Shown here piece after piece: positions 24,675-34,391 of a stretch of 64,000 nt of DNA. How positions within the stretch are numbered: position 1 is the first letter of the stretch; every line of letters begins with the position of its first letter. This DNA is from UBA6019 sp035535055. GTDB lineage: Bacteria > Chloroflexota > Dormibacteria > Dormibacterales > Dormibacteraceae. The stretch spans positions 1-64,000 of the forward strand of contig DATLQT010000004.1 of NCBI GenBank assembly GCA_035535055.1, given 5' to 3'. Position numbers and translations under genes: made by a program. The notes below the pieces were generated by a model. That model was not told where the DNA came from. It saw nothing but the letters and a program-made list of their open reading frames with translations, and did no database searches.

Positions 24675-25151
24675 CTAAGCGTCCTCCTCGGTGGCCGCGG
24701 GGGCCTCTTCGGCCTTAGCGGTCTGAGCTGCCTTTGCGGCCGGCTTGCTCGGAGCCTTCGCCGCCGGCTTGCGAGCGGCGGGCTTCGGCCGCGCCGGCCG
24801 GGCCGGCCTCACGACCACAGGCTGATCCTCGACCACCGCCGTGATGTGGCAGGTGCGGCGGAAGTACTGGCTGGCCATGCCACGGCTGCGGAAGCGGAGC
24901 CGCTTCATGGTCGGGCCCTCGTCGATCAGGAGCTGCTTCACGACCAGCTCCTCGCGGTTGAGGTTGAAGTTGTGCTCCGCGTTGGCCGCGGCGGACTTGA
25001 TCACCTTGGCGACGTCCGTGGCGGCGTGCTTGGGCGAGAACTCGAGGAACGCGAGGGCCTCACCGACCCTCAGTCCCTTGACCGAGTCGGCGACCAGCCG
25101 CGCCTTCCGCGGCGTCCGCTTGACGAACTTGGCTACTGCCTGGACTTCCAT
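24675..25151 (-). CDS. rplV: 50S ribosomal protein L22 with Ala/Lys/Pro tail
   Basis: 158 residues; the standard is ~110-115. The core AVAKFVKRTPRKARLVADSV, LEFSPKHAATDVAKVIKSAA and GPTMKRLRFRSRGMASQYFR is typical. A tail of ~45 residues (KPAARKPAAKAPSKPAAKAA) then turns acidic at the end. L22 lines the exit tunnel. ATG 25151, seven bp after rpsS. Confidence 0.96.
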   Translation of the reverse strand: MEVQAVAKFVKRTPRKARLVADSVKGLRVGEALAFLEFSPKHAATDVAKVIKSAAANAEHNFNLNREELVVKQLLIDEGPTMKRLRFRSRGMASQYFRRTCHITAVVEDQPVVVRPARPARPKPAARKPAAKAPSKPAAKAAQTAKAEEAPAATEEDA

Positions 25152-25158
25152 TACTTCC

Positions 25159-25443
25159 TTACTTGAGAGACGAGCTGCGCTCGGTGTGATGACCGTGGCC
25201 GCGGAAATAGCGGGTGGGTGCGAACTCGCCCAGCTTGTGGCCGACCATGTTCTCGGAGATGTAGACGGGCACGTGCTTGCGGCCGTCGTGGACGGCGACT
25301 GTGTGTCCCACCAGGTCCGGGAAGATGGTGCAGGCGCGGGCCCAGGTCTTGATGACCTTCTTCTCGCGGGTCGCGTTGAGCTTGGCCACCTTCTCTTGCA
25401 GGTTGTGGTCGATGAACGGCCCCTTCTTGGTTGAACGGCTCAC
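25159..25443 (-). CDS. rpsS: 30S ribosomal protein S19
   Basis: 94 residues from GTG 25443, immediately after the rplB stop. SRSTKKGPFIDHNLQEKVAK, KTWARACTIFPDLVGHTVAV and LGEFAPTRYFRGHGHHTERS are the S19 signature. S19 lies in the 30S head and contacts S13. Confidence 0.97.
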   Translation of the reverse strand: MSRSTKKGPFIDHNLQEKVAKLNATREKKVIKTWARACTIFPDLVGHTVAVHDGRKHVPVYISENMVGHKLGEFAPTRYFRGHGHHTERSSSLK

Positions 25444-26274
25444 TTACTTCTTCTCCCGCCTGCGGATGATCAATTTGTTGGAGGCCTTCTTCGGCTTCCG
25501 GGTCCGGAAGCCGAGGGCCGGCTTGCCCCACGGGGTCTTCGGGTTGCCACCGGGCCCCGTCTTGCCCTCACCACCGCCGTGCGGGTGGTCCTTGGGGTTC
25601 ATGGTCGAGCCGCGGACGGTAGGTCGCTTGCCCAGCCAGCGGTTTCGGCCGGCCTTGCCGCCGGACTCGTTCTCATGCTCCAGGTTGCCGACCTGGCCCA
25701 TGGTCGCACTGCAGTTGACGTTGACCCGGCGCAGCTCGCCCGAAGGCATCCGGATGGCGGCGTAGTCGCCCTCTTTCGCCAGCAGCTGCGCCGACGCGCC
25801 CGCCGAGCGGACCAGCTGGCCGCCGCGGCCGAGGGTCAGCTCGATGTTGTGGATGGTCGAGCCGACCGGGATCTTCGAGATCGGCAGCGAGTTCCCCGCG
25901 CGCACCGGCGCCTCGGGCCCGTTCATCAGCTGGTCGCCGACCTTGAGGCCGAGTGGGGCCAGGATGTAGCGCTTCTCGCCGTCTCTGTAATTGATGAGGG
26001 CGATCCGGGCGCTCCGGTTTGGGTCGTACTCGATCGACGCGACCTTGCCGGGGATGCCCAGCTTATCCCGCTTGAAGTCGATCTTCCGGTAGGCCTTTTT
26101 GTAGCCCCCGCCCTGGTGGCGGACGGTTATCTTCCCCTGGTTGTTGCGGCCGGCCGCCTTGGGGAGCGCCTCGACAAGGCTCTTCTCGGGCCTGGCGGTC
26201 GTGATCTCCTCGAAGGAGGAGGTCGACATGAACCGGCGACCGGGGCTGGTCGGCTTGTACTTGCGAACTGCCAC
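25444..26274 (-). CDS. rplB: 50S ribosomal protein L2
   Basis: 276 residues from GTG 26274. L2 supports subunit association and the peptidyl transferase centre. KYKPTSPGRRFMSTSSFEEI, GRNNQGKITVRHQGGGYKKA, CSATMGQVGNLEHENESGGK and RGSTMNPKDHPHGGGEGKTG (with the conserved His of HPHGGGEG) are present. Three bases separate it from rplW. Confidence 0.98.
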   Translation of the reverse strand: MAVRKYKPTSPGRRFMSTSSFEEITTARPEKSLVEALPKAAGRNNQGKITVRHQGGGYKKAYRKIDFKRDKLGIPGKVASIEYDPNRSARIALINYRDGEKRYILAPLGLKVGDQLMNGPEAPVRAGNSLPISKIPVGSTIHNIELTLGRGGQLVRSAGASAQLLAKEGDYAAIRMPSGELRRVNVNCSATMGQVGNLEHENESGGKAGRNRWLGKRPTVRGSTMNPKDHPHGGGEGKTGPGGNPKTPWGKPALGFRTRKPKKASNKLIIRRREKK

Positions 26275-26276
26275 GG

Positions 26277-26582
26277 CTAGATGCTCCCGAAGAGGTCGGG
26301 CAGGTTCTGCCCGGGGGACAGCGTTACGATCGCCTTCTTCCAGTCCGAGGTCCTGCCGGGCACGCCCCGCATGCCGAGGCGCTTCTGCTTGCCGCGGACG
26401 TTGACCGTGTTGACGGCCTCCACCCGGACGCCCTGGGCCTCGTAGTGCTGCTCGATGGCGCGCGCGATCTCGGGCTTGCTGGCATTCCGCACCACCCGGA
26501 AGGTGTACTTGCGGAGCTGGGACTGGGCGTAGCTCTTCTCGGAGATGACGGGTCCGAGGATCACTTCAGACGGTGCTCTCAT
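26277..26582 (-). CDS. rplW: 50S ribosomal protein L23
   Basis: 101 residues. L23 is the trigger-factor and SRP docking protein at the tunnel exit. VILGPVISEKSYAQSQLRKY, IARAIEQHYEAQGVRVEAVN and TVNVRGKQKRLGMRGVPGRT are typical. ATG 26582, two bp after the rplD stop. Confidence 0.97.
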   Translation of the reverse strand: MRAPSEVILGPVISEKSYAQSQLRKYTFRVVRNASKPEIARAIEQHYEAQGVRVEAVNTVNVRGKQKRLGMRGVPGRTSDWKKAIVTLSPGQNLPDLFGSI

Positions 26583-26584
26583 GG

Positions 26585-27472
26585 CTAGGCGAAGGTCTCC
26601 TCGATAAGTTCCAGCGCGTCCTTCGCGATGACCACGTGGTCGTGCGTGAACAGGTCGTAGAGGTTCAGGTTGTGGGCGAGGATCGTCTTCGCCCAGGGGA
26701 GGTTCGCCGCCGAACGGGAGACGAGCTCGTTGGCGCTCGCCAGCACGACCAGGGTCGAGCCCTCGGCGCCGACCGATTCGAGCAGCTCGACGATGACGCG
26801 GGTCCTGGGGACCTCCATCTCGGCGAAGCCTTCGATGACGCTCACCCTGCCCTCCGAGGCCTTGACCGAAAGGGCCGAACGGAGCGCCAGCCGGCGCATC
26901 TTCCGCGGCATGTCCTGCCGGTAGCTGCGCGGATGCGGGCCCCAGACGGTGCCGCCGCCAACCATGCTGGGTTCGCGCTCGGAGCCGTGACGGGAGCGGC
27001 CGAGGCCCTTCTGCCGAAACGGCTTGCGGCCGCCCCCGGAAACCATGCCGCGGGTCTTGGTCGCCGAGGTGCCCTGGCGGGCGTTGTTGAGCTGGCGCTG
27101 GAGCGCCTGGTGCATCACGCCCATGTTCGGGGCCTGCCCGAAGATCGACTCCGGCAGCCGGAGCTCGCCCGCCTCGGCGCCCTTGGAGTCATAGACCTGC
27201 ACGTCGAGCGGCGAGTCGCTCTTCCTCACCGTTGCCCTGCGGGCCGGCTTCTCGGCCTTGGGGGCCGGCCTGGCAGCGGCCCTGGCGGCAGGCTTGGCAG
27301 CGGCCTTGGCGACAGGCTTGGCAGCGGCCTTGCGCACCGGCTTCTTGGGCTCCTCGTCCTCGGGGGTCAGCGCCTCGGCCATCATCGGGATCTCGGCCGA
27401 CACCTCGATCTCCGCGGTCTTCTTGGCCCGCGGAGCACGCGGCTTGGGGGTCTTCTTCTCTTTCTCGGCCAT
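26585..27472 (-). CDS. rplD: 50S ribosomal protein L4 with long Ala/Lys N-terminal extension
   Basis: 295 residues against ~205. The L4 core begins around residue 85 (SPLDVQVYDSKGAEAGELRL) and includes RQGTSATKTRGMVSGGGRKP, RQKGLGRSRHGSEREPSMVG and VHGPHPR-like GPHPRSYRQDMPRKMRRLAL. Residues 1-85 are low complexity: an acidic patch flanked by repeats such as RKAAAKPVAKAAAKPAARAA, encoded by imperfect tandem repeats at about 27283-27330. ATG 27472 shares a base with the rplC stop, and no other good start lies before the core, so the extension is probably real. L4 lines the exit tunnel and autoregulates the S10 operon in E. coli. Confidence 0.95.
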   Translation of the reverse strand: MAEKEKKTPKPRAPRAKKTAEIEVSAEIPMMAEALTPEDEEPKKPVRKAAAKPVAKAAAKPAARAAARPAPKAEKPARRATVRKSDSPLDVQVYDSKGAEAGELRLPESIFGQAPNMGVMHQALQRQLNNARQGTSATKTRGMVSGGGRKPFRQKGLGRSRHGSEREPSMVGGGTVWGPHPRSYRQDMPRKMRRLALRSALSVKASEGRVSVIEGFAEMEVPRTRVIVELLESVGAEGSTLVVLASANELVSRSAANLPWAKTILAHNLNLYDLFTHDHVVIAKDALELIEETFA

Positions 27473-28125
27473 TACCTCTTGACCTTCGACTTGATCGACT
27501 GGCGGACCAGCACGATGGCGTTGTCGCCGCCGGGCACGCCGCCGTTCAGCAGCAGGAGGTTGCGGTCGCCCTCGACGCGGACCACCCGGATGCCCTGGAC
27601 CGTCGTGCGCACGTTGCCCATCTGGCCGGCCATCCGGACGCCCTTGAAGACGCGTGCCGCGTCGGTGGCGCCGATCGAACCTGGCTGGCGGACGTTCATA
27701 GAGCCGTGGGACTCCGGGCCCCGCGCGAAGCGGTGGCGCTTGACCAGGCCCTGGAAGCCCTTGCCCTTGGAGGTAGAGGTCACGTCCACGAGGTCGCCCT
27801 CGGCGAAGACATCGGCCTTCAGCTCCTGGCCGACCTCGAGGCCCTCGTAGCCGCGGATCTCCATCACGTGGCGGTGGGGATCGACGCCGGCCTTCTTGTA
27901 GACGCCGGCCAGCGGTCTGGTGACCTTGCGCTCGGCAATCTCGCCGAACGCGATCTGGGCGGCGGCGTAGCCGTCCTTCTCCACCGTCCGCAGGCCCAGG
28001 ACGCGGCAGGGCCCGGCCTCGAGGACTGTGACCGCCGAGACCGTACCGTCGGCGTTGAAGAGTTGCGTCATCCCGACCTTGCGGGCGATGAGGCCCTTGG
28101 TGGGACGGGTAACGGTGGGAGCCAT
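27472..28125 (-). CDS. rplC: 50S ribosomal protein L3
   Basis: 217 residues. GLIARKVGMTQLFNADGTVS at the start, KGKGFQGLVKRHRFARGPES (with the region near the peptidyl transferase centre) and GSIGATDAARVFKGVRMAGQ are typical L3. ATG overlaps the rpsJ stop by one base (TGATG). Confidence 0.97.
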   Translation of the reverse strand: MAPTVTRPTKGLIARKVGMTQLFNADGTVSAVTVLEAGPCRVLGLRTVEKDGYAAAQIAFGEIAERKVTRPLAGVYKKAGVDPHRHVMEIRGYEGLEVGQELKADVFAEGDLVDVTSTSKGKGFQGLVKRHRFARGPESHGSMNVRQPGSIGATDAARVFKGVRMAGQMGNVRTTVQGIRVVRVEGDRNLLLLNGGVPGGDNAIVLVRQSIKSKVKR

Positions 28126-28430
28126 CAGGACTTGATCTCGATGGAGACCCCGGCCGGGAGGTTCAGGCGCATCAGTGCGTCGACCACCCGGGGGTTGGGG
28201 TCGAGGATGTCGATGACCCGCTTGTGGGTCTGCATCTCGAACTGCTCCCGCGAGTCCTTGTCGATGAACGGTCCGCGGATGACTGTCATCTTCGAGATCT
28301 CGGTCGGGAGCGGGATCGGGCCCGCGGTGCGCGCGTTCGTACGCCGGGCGGTGTCGACAATCCTGTCGGCCGCCTGGTCGAGCACCCGGTGGTCATAGGC
28401 CTTGAGCCGGATTCGAATGCGCTGCGCCAC
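28125..28430 (-). CDS. rpsJ: 30S ribosomal protein S10
   Basis: 101 residues from GTG 28430. S10 joins the 30S head and, as NusE, pairs with NusB in antitermination. QRIRIRLKAYDHRVLDQAAD, ARTAGPIPLPTEISKMTVIR and FEMQTHKRVIDILDPNPRVV are characteristic. It opens the S10 cluster and lies 29 bp downstream of tuf; no separate promoter was seen in that gap. Confidence 0.97.
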   Translation of the reverse strand: MAQRIRIRLKAYDHRVLDQAADRIVDTARRTNARTAGPIPLPTEISKMTVIRGPFIDKDSREQFEMQTHKRVIDILDPNPRVVDALMRLNLPAGVSIEIKS

Positions 28431-28459
28431 GTTCCCCTGTCCCCTATCTACCTAATCGG

Positions 28460-29644
<1,185 letters not shown>

Positions 29645-29653
29645 GGATGCCTC

Positions 29654-31759
29654 CTAGTTGGTCGAACTGCCGCGGCGTCCGATGGCCTCGGCGATGTTGG
29701 CTGGAATTTCCTCGTAGTGGTCGAACTCCATATGGAAGGTGGCTCGACCGGACGTCATCGAACGAACCTGGGTTGCGTACCCGAACATCTCGGACAGGGG
29801 CACCGCCGAGCGGACCACCTGCGAGGTGCCGCGGCCCTCCATGCCCAGGATTTGTCCGCGGCGCGAGCTGAGGTCGCCGATCACGTCGCCGAGGTACTCC
29901 TCCGGCATCACGACCTCGACCTTCATCACCGGCTCCAGCAGGCAGGGGTCGGCCCTGCGCATGGCTTCTTTGATCCCCATCGAGCCGGCGATGCCGAAGG
30001 CCATCTCGCTGGAGTCGACCGGGTGGAACTGGCCGTCGACCAGCTTGACCCGGATGTCGAGCACCGGGTAGCCGGCGACGACACCGGTGCTCAGCGCCGC
30101 GGCGATGCCCTTCTGGACGGCGGGGATGTACTCGCGGGGGATCGCACCTTGCTTGATCTTGTCCTCGAAGACGTACCCCTCGCCCCGCTCGCCTGGCTCG
30201 ACCTCGAGCTCGACGTGGGCGAACTGGCCCTTGCCGCCGGTCTGGCGGACGAAATGACCGACCGCCTTGGCAGGCTTGCGGATCGCCTCCCTGTAGGCGA
30301 CCTGCGGCTTGCCGACGTTGGCGTCGACGTTGAACTCTCGGATCAGGCGGTCGACGATGATCTCGAGGTGAAGCTCGCCCATCCCGGCGATGATGTTCTG
30401 GCCGGTCTCCTCGTCGGTGTGGACGCGGAAGGTCGGGTCCTCCTCGGAGAGCCGCTGAAGCGCGATACCCATCTTGTCGAGGTCGACCTTGGTCTTCGGC
30501 TCGATGGCGACCGAGATCACCGGATCGGAGAACTGGATGTTCTCGAGCAGGATCGGCTTGGTCTCGTCGGCCAGGGTGTCGCCGGTGGTCGTGATCTTTA
30601 GCCCGACCCCGGCCGCGATGTCGCCCGGGAAGACCTCTTCGACCTCCTCCCGGCGCATGGCGCTCATGCGCAGGATGCGGCCGATCCGCTCGCGCTTGCC
30701 CGAGGTGACGTTCATGACCGAGGAGCCGGCCTTGAGGCGGCCCGAGTAGACGCGAAAGAAGGTCAGCTTGCCGACGCCCTGGGGGTCCATCTGGATCTTG
30801 AAGGCGAGCGCGCTGAAGGGCTCGTCTTCATCCGGCTCGCGGACGATGATGTGGCCGTCGCGGGGATCGGTCCCCTCCACCGCCTTAACGTCCGCGGGCG
30901 AGGGCAGGAAGTCGACGACCGCGTCGAGCATCGGCTGGACGCCGCGGTTGCGGAGCGCGGCCCCACAGATCACCGGGACCAGAATCCCGGCGACCGTCCC
31001 CCGCCGAAGCGCGGTCATGATGTCGGCCGCGCTGACCGACTTGCCCTCGTCCTCGAGGTAGTTCTCCATGATCTTGTCGTCAAAGTCGGCGACCGCCTCG
31101 ATCAGGTCGTGCCGATGCTGGGCGACCAGCTCTTGCATCTCGGCCGGGATCTCACCTGACTCGGAGGTGGTGCCGAGGTCGTCGGTGTAGATGATCGTGC
31201 TCATCTTGATCAGGTCGACCATCCCGACGAACCTGTCCTCCGAACCGATCGGGAGCTGGATCGCCACCGCGCGCGCGCCCAGGCGCGTCTTGATCGAGTC
31301 GAGGGCCATATAGAAGTCGGCCCCCATCCGGTCCATCTTGTTGATGAAGGCGATCCGCGGGACGCCATAGCGATCGGCCTGCCGCCAGACCGTCTCCGAC
31401 TGCGGCTCGACGCCGGCCACGGCGTCGAAGACGGCGACCGCGCCGTCGAGGACGCGCAGGCTCCGCTCCACCTCGGCGGTGAAGTCAACGTGTCCGGGCG
31501 TGTCTATGATGTTGATCTCGTGGTCGCGCCACACCGCGTAGGTGGCGGCCGAGGTGATCGTTATCCCCCGCTCGCGCTCCTGGACCATCCAGTCGGTCGT
31601 GGCAGCGCCCTCGTGGACCTCACCCATCTTGTGGATGCGACCCGCGTAGAACAGGATCCGCTCGGTGGTCGTGGTCTTACCGGCATCGATGTGCGCCATG
31701 ATGCCGATGTTCCGCAACCGCTCGAGCGCGACCTGCCGGTCGCTGGTCTTCATCGCCAC
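29654..31759 (-). CDS. fusA: elongation factor G
   Basis: 701 residues from GTG 31759, or ATG 31753. Translocase GTPase. P-loop AHIDAGKTTTTERIL near residue 22, ERGITITSAAT switch I, DTPGHVDFTAEVERSL, FINKMDRMGADF, then domains II-V with HVDTDEETGQNI-like HTDEETGQNIIAGMGELHLE and GYATQVRSMTSGRATFHMEF. Standard length and intact catalytic His in PGHVDF. Order rpsL-rpsG-fusA-tuf is the str operon. Confidence 0.98.
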   Translation of the reverse strand: MAMKTSDRQVALERLRNIGIMAHIDAGKTTTTERILFYAGRIHKMGEVHEGAATTDWMVQERERGITITSAATYAVWRDHEINIIDTPGHVDFTAEVERSLRVLDGAVAVFDAVAGVEPQSETVWRQADRYGVPRIAFINKMDRMGADFYMALDSIKTRLGARAVAIQLPIGSEDRFVGMVDLIKMSTIIYTDDLGTTSESGEIPAEMQELVAQHRHDLIEAVADFDDKIMENYLEDEGKSVSAADIMTALRRGTVAGILVPVICGAALRNRGVQPMLDAVVDFLPSPADVKAVEGTDPRDGHIIVREPDEDEPFSALAFKIQMDPQGVGKLTFFRVYSGRLKAGSSVMNVTSGKRERIGRILRMSAMRREEVEEVFPGDIAAGVGLKITTTGDTLADETKPILLENIQFSDPVISVAIEPKTKVDLDKMGIALQRLSEEDPTFRVHTDEETGQNIIAGMGELHLEIIVDRLIREFNVDANVGKPQVAYREAIRKPAKAVGHFVRQTGGKGQFAHVELEVEPGERGEGYVFEDKIKQGAIPREYIPAVQKGIAAALSTGVVAGYPVLDIRVKLVDGQFHPVDSSEMAFGIAGSMGIKEAMRRADPCLLEPVMKVEVVMPEEYLGDVIGDLSSRRGQILGMEGRGTSQVVRSAVPLSEMFGYATQVRSMTSGRATFHMEFDHYEEIPANIAEAIGRRGSSTN

Positions 31760-31792
31760 TGCTGAGATTTCCGAATTCCTCCTGACTGTTTC

Positions 31793-32263
31793 CTAGTACC
31801 TGAAATGGCTGAAAGCCTTGTTGGACTCAGCCATCCGATGGGTCTCTTCCTTCCGCTTGACGGCCGCGCCGACACCGTTGGAGGCGTCAAGCAGCTCGAA
31901 CGCGAGCTTCTCAGCCATAGATTTCCCACTTCGCTGCCGCGCGAAACGGATCAGCCAGCGGCGGGCGAGCGCCAGCCGGCGCTCGGGCCGGATCTCGATC
32001 GGGACCTGGTAGGTGGCGCCGCCGACCCGCCGGGGCTTCACCTCGAGCTGGGGCGTGGCGTTGCGGATCGCGAGGTCGAAGACCTCCAGCGGCTCCTTGC
32101 GGGCCTGCTTGGCGGCGCGCGAAAGGGCGTCGTAGACGATGCCCTCGGCGACCGAGCGCTTCCCAGCCTTCATCAGGATGTTGACGAACTTCGCCACCGC
32201 CTCCGAGTTGTAGATCGGGTCGGGCGCGATGCGACGCTTGTCAGGACGGTTGCGGCGGGGCAA
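31793..32263 (-). CDS. rpsG: 30S ribosomal protein S7
   Basis: 156 residues from TTG 32263, directly after the rpsL TAG. S7 initiates assembly of the 30S head. PRRNRPDKRRIAPDPIYNSE, AVAKFVNILMKAGKRSVAEG, VKPRRVGGATYQVPIEIRPE and KEETHRMAESNKAFSHFRY are signatures. It uses P-D-P-I-Y instead of the common P-D-P-V-Y. Confidence 0.97.
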   Translation of the reverse strand: MPRRNRPDKRRIAPDPIYNSEAVAKFVNILMKAGKRSVAEGIVYDALSRAAKQARKEPLEVFDLAIRNATPQLEVKPRRVGGATYQVPIEIRPERRLALARRWLIRFARQRSGKSMAEKLAFELLDASNGVGAAVKRKEETHRMAESNKAFSHFRY

Positions 32264-32656
32264 CTATTTGCCCTTGGCCGCGCCGGCTTTTTCGCGCTTG
32301 GCGCCGTAGCGGGAGCGTCCCTGCTTGCGGTTGCGCACGCCGGAGGTGTCGAGGGTGCCCCGGATGATGTGATAGCGCACGCCGGGGAGGTCCTTGACGC
32401 GGCCGCCCCGGATCAGCACCACCGAGTGCTCCTGGAGGTTGTGGCCGACGCCCGGGATATAGGCGGTGACCTCGATGCCGGTCGTCAGGCGGACCCGGGC
32501 CACCTTGCGGAGGGCCGAGTTCGGCTTCTTCGGAGTGGTGGTGTAGACGCGCACGCAGACTCCCCGACGCTGAGGCGACTCTTTCAGAGCCGGCGCCTTG
32601 GACTTCTTGACGAGCTTTTTACGGCCGATCCGAATCAGCTGCTGAATCGTGGGCAA
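32264..32656 (-). CDS. rpsL: 30S ribosomal protein S12
   Basis: 130 residues from TTG 32656, with GGAG eight bases upstream; an ORF to 32713 is not conserved before PTIQQLIRIGRKKLVK. S12 controls decoding accuracy. TTTPKKPNSALRKVARVRLT and PGVGHNLQEHSVVLIRGGRV keep the two lysine positions where streptomycin-resistance substitutions occur (both wild-type here). First gene of the str cluster, with a TATAAT about 64 bp upstream. Confidence 0.97.
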   Translation of the reverse strand: MPTIQQLIRIGRKKLVKKSKAPALKESPQRRGVCVRVYTTTPKKPNSALRKVARVRLTTGIEVTAYIPGVGHNLQEHSVVLIRGGRVKDLPGVRYHIIRGTLDTSGVRNRKQGRSRYGAKREKAGAAKGK

Positions 32657-32712
32657 AGAGACACTCCGAATTGGGAAACGGACCCCAGCAAGCAACGGCC
32701 GGCTGGGCGACA

Positions 32713-32726
32713 AACGAGGATTATAC
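32713..32726 (-). promoter_or_regulatory. -10 promoter element before the rpsL-to-rpsI array
   Basis: A perfect TATAAT (32725-32720, minus strand) preceded directly by TG lies upstream of rpsL. The predicted transcript start is near 32713, giving a 5' leader of ~57 nt. No good -35 is seen at 16-18 bp. It is the only clear promoter found between the transporter island and the ribosomal array, so it probably drives the str, S10 and spc genes. Confidence 0.6.
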
Positions 32727-32768
32727 AGCCGGGCGAGGAGCCGCGGGCCCGCCTTGCGCCGATCGACG

Positions 32769-34385
32769 TCAGTGGGCGCTGATCACGATGTCCGCCGCGT
32801 AGAGGTCGCCGGGCCAGTCGTCGAGGGCGGTGTAGGTGACTCCCTGGACGTATGGCTGCTTGAGGTTCCAGCCCAGCGGCTGGTAGAGGAAGGCCACCGG
32901 GGCCTCACCGGCCATTAGCTGCTGGGCCTGGGCATAGAGCTGGAGCCGCCGGGTGGGGTCGGAGGACGCATCGGCCTCGCCGACGAGGTGGTCATAGGCG
33001 GGGTTGGAGTAACGGCTCCATTGGGAGAAGTCCTCGGTTCGGTAGATGTCCAGGAAGTCCTGCGCATCGGCATAATCGGCCAGCCAGCCGGCCGGAGCCT
33101 GGAACTGGAACCTGCCTGTCTGCAGGGTGGTGGTGACGTCCGGGCTCGGGTGCACGTCGAGGGCGATGTCGACCCCCAGGTTCTGCTTGAGCTGGCCGGC
33201 GATGAACCCGGCGAGGGCGCGGTCGGCCGGGAGGTCGCGGACCAGCAGCTTGATCCCTTGCAGCGCCACCGGCGAAACCCCGGAGGAGGCAAGCGTCGCG
33301 CGGGCGGTGGCCGGGTCGAAGCGCTGGGCGGCGAGGTCGGCCCGGTAGTCACGGAGTCCCTTGGGCACCGGTCCGACGCTTGCCAGGGCCGGCTCGGCGA
33401 GTTGCGCGAGGAGCTGGCCGCGGTCGATGGCCTGGGCGAAGGCCAGCCGCACGCCGGCGTTGTCGAAGGGGGCCGAGTGCACGTTGAACTGAGCGAAGAC
33501 CTCGCCCAGTTCGGGAACCTGCACCAGCTGCTGGGCGAGGGCGCCGTCCCTACTGACGTCGGGCTCGGAGGCGGTGGCGACGGTGGTGATCTCCTCCGAG
33601 CCGCCCCGATACCGGTTGAGGTCGGCGGCCGGGTCCCCCTGGGGAACGAGCACGATCTCGTCCAGGTGGGGGCGGCCCGCCCAGTAGTGGCTGTTCGCCG
33701 TCAGGACGATCTTGTCCGCGGCCGCCGACTCGAGCTGGAAGGGGCCATTGCCGGGACCGGGGCGACCCGGCGTCACGTCCGCGCGCGCGGGCGCCAGGGC
33801 GGGCACGGCCGCGATCCACTTGAAGGCGAAGGACGGGTGGTCTAGGGTGACCACGAAGGTGTGGTCGTCGGGCGCCTGGAGGCCGAGCTGGTCGAGAAAG
33901 GCGGGGATCTTGCCGGCGTCGCTGGTCGGATCGAGGCTGTCGTAGCCGGCGGCGTTCTTCACGGTGCCCGCGAGGAGCTCGGCGACGGGACTGTTGACCC
34001 GGGGGTCGAGGACCCGCCGCCAGCCAGCCAGGAAGTCCTGGGCGCGGACCGGGACACCGTCGCTCCAGGTCCCCCGGGGCTGGAGGTGGAAGGTGTAGGT
34101 GAGGCCATCGGGCGAAACCTCATAACTGGCGGCGGCGGCCGGCTGAACATCGGTAAGGGTTGGGTTGGGCTTGAGCAAAGCCTCGAACGCCGTCCTCGCC
34201 ACGCCGGAGTCGTAGGGCGGCGTCAGCGCCGGGTCGGTGCTCGCCGGCAGCGCGGGCACCGCCACGCGAAGGACCTGGCTCGGCTTCACCGTGGCTGGCA
34301 GGATCTGGGAGGGCTTGCTGAGCTGGCAGGCGGTGAAGCCGAAGAGAGCGGCCACGGCCCCCGCCAGCAACCTGCGGGAGGGCAT
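32769..34385 (-). CDS. peptide/dipeptide ABC transporter substrate-binding lipoprotein (family 5)
   Basis: 538 residues. Signal peptide with lipobox FTAC (Cys20), then the SBP_bac_5 pattern: LRVAVPALPASTDPALTPPY, a YEVSPDGLTYTFHLQPRGTW strand followed by SDGVPVRAQDFLAGWRRVLD, and a late domain LAFAQAIDRGQLLAQLAEPA. The SDG.P motif is diagnostic of oligopeptide-binding proteins. It captures substrate outside the membrane for an Opp/Dpp-type importer. It lies after mntP on the same strand with AAGGTAG before its ATG; no permease is directly attached, so it may share the permeases at 37184-39125. Confidence 0.88.
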   Translation of the reverse strand: MPSRRLLAGAVAALFGFTACQLSKPSQILPATVKPSQVLRVAVPALPASTDPALTPPYDSGVARTAFEALLKPNPTLTDVQPAAAASYEVSPDGLTYTFHLQPRGTWSDGVPVRAQDFLAGWRRVLDPRVNSPVAELLAGTVKNAAGYDSLDPTSDAGKIPAFLDQLGLQAPDDHTFVVTLDHPSFAFKWIAAVPALAPARADVTPGRPGPGNGPFQLESAAADKIVLTANSHYWAGRPHLDEIVLVPQGDPAADLNRYRGGSEEITTVATASEPDVSRDGALAQQLVQVPELGEVFAQFNVHSAPFDNAGVRLAFAQAIDRGQLLAQLAEPALASVGPVPKGLRDYRADLAAQRFDPATARATLASSGVSPVALQGIKLLVRDLPADRALAGFIAGQLKQNLGVDIALDVHPSPDVTTTLQTGRFQFQAPAGWLADYADAQDFLDIYRTEDFSQWSRYSNPAYDHLVGEADASSDPTRRLQLYAQAQQLMAGEAPVAFLYQPLGWNLKQPYVQGVTYTALDDWPGDLYAADIVISAH

Positions 34386-34391
34386 CCAAAA

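Noticed and set aside
30965..31000. Unusual residues conferring rifampicin or streptomycin resistance in rpoB/rpsL
   Set aside because: The rifampicin pocket of RpoB and both key lysines of S12 are of the sensitive type, so there is nothing to report.
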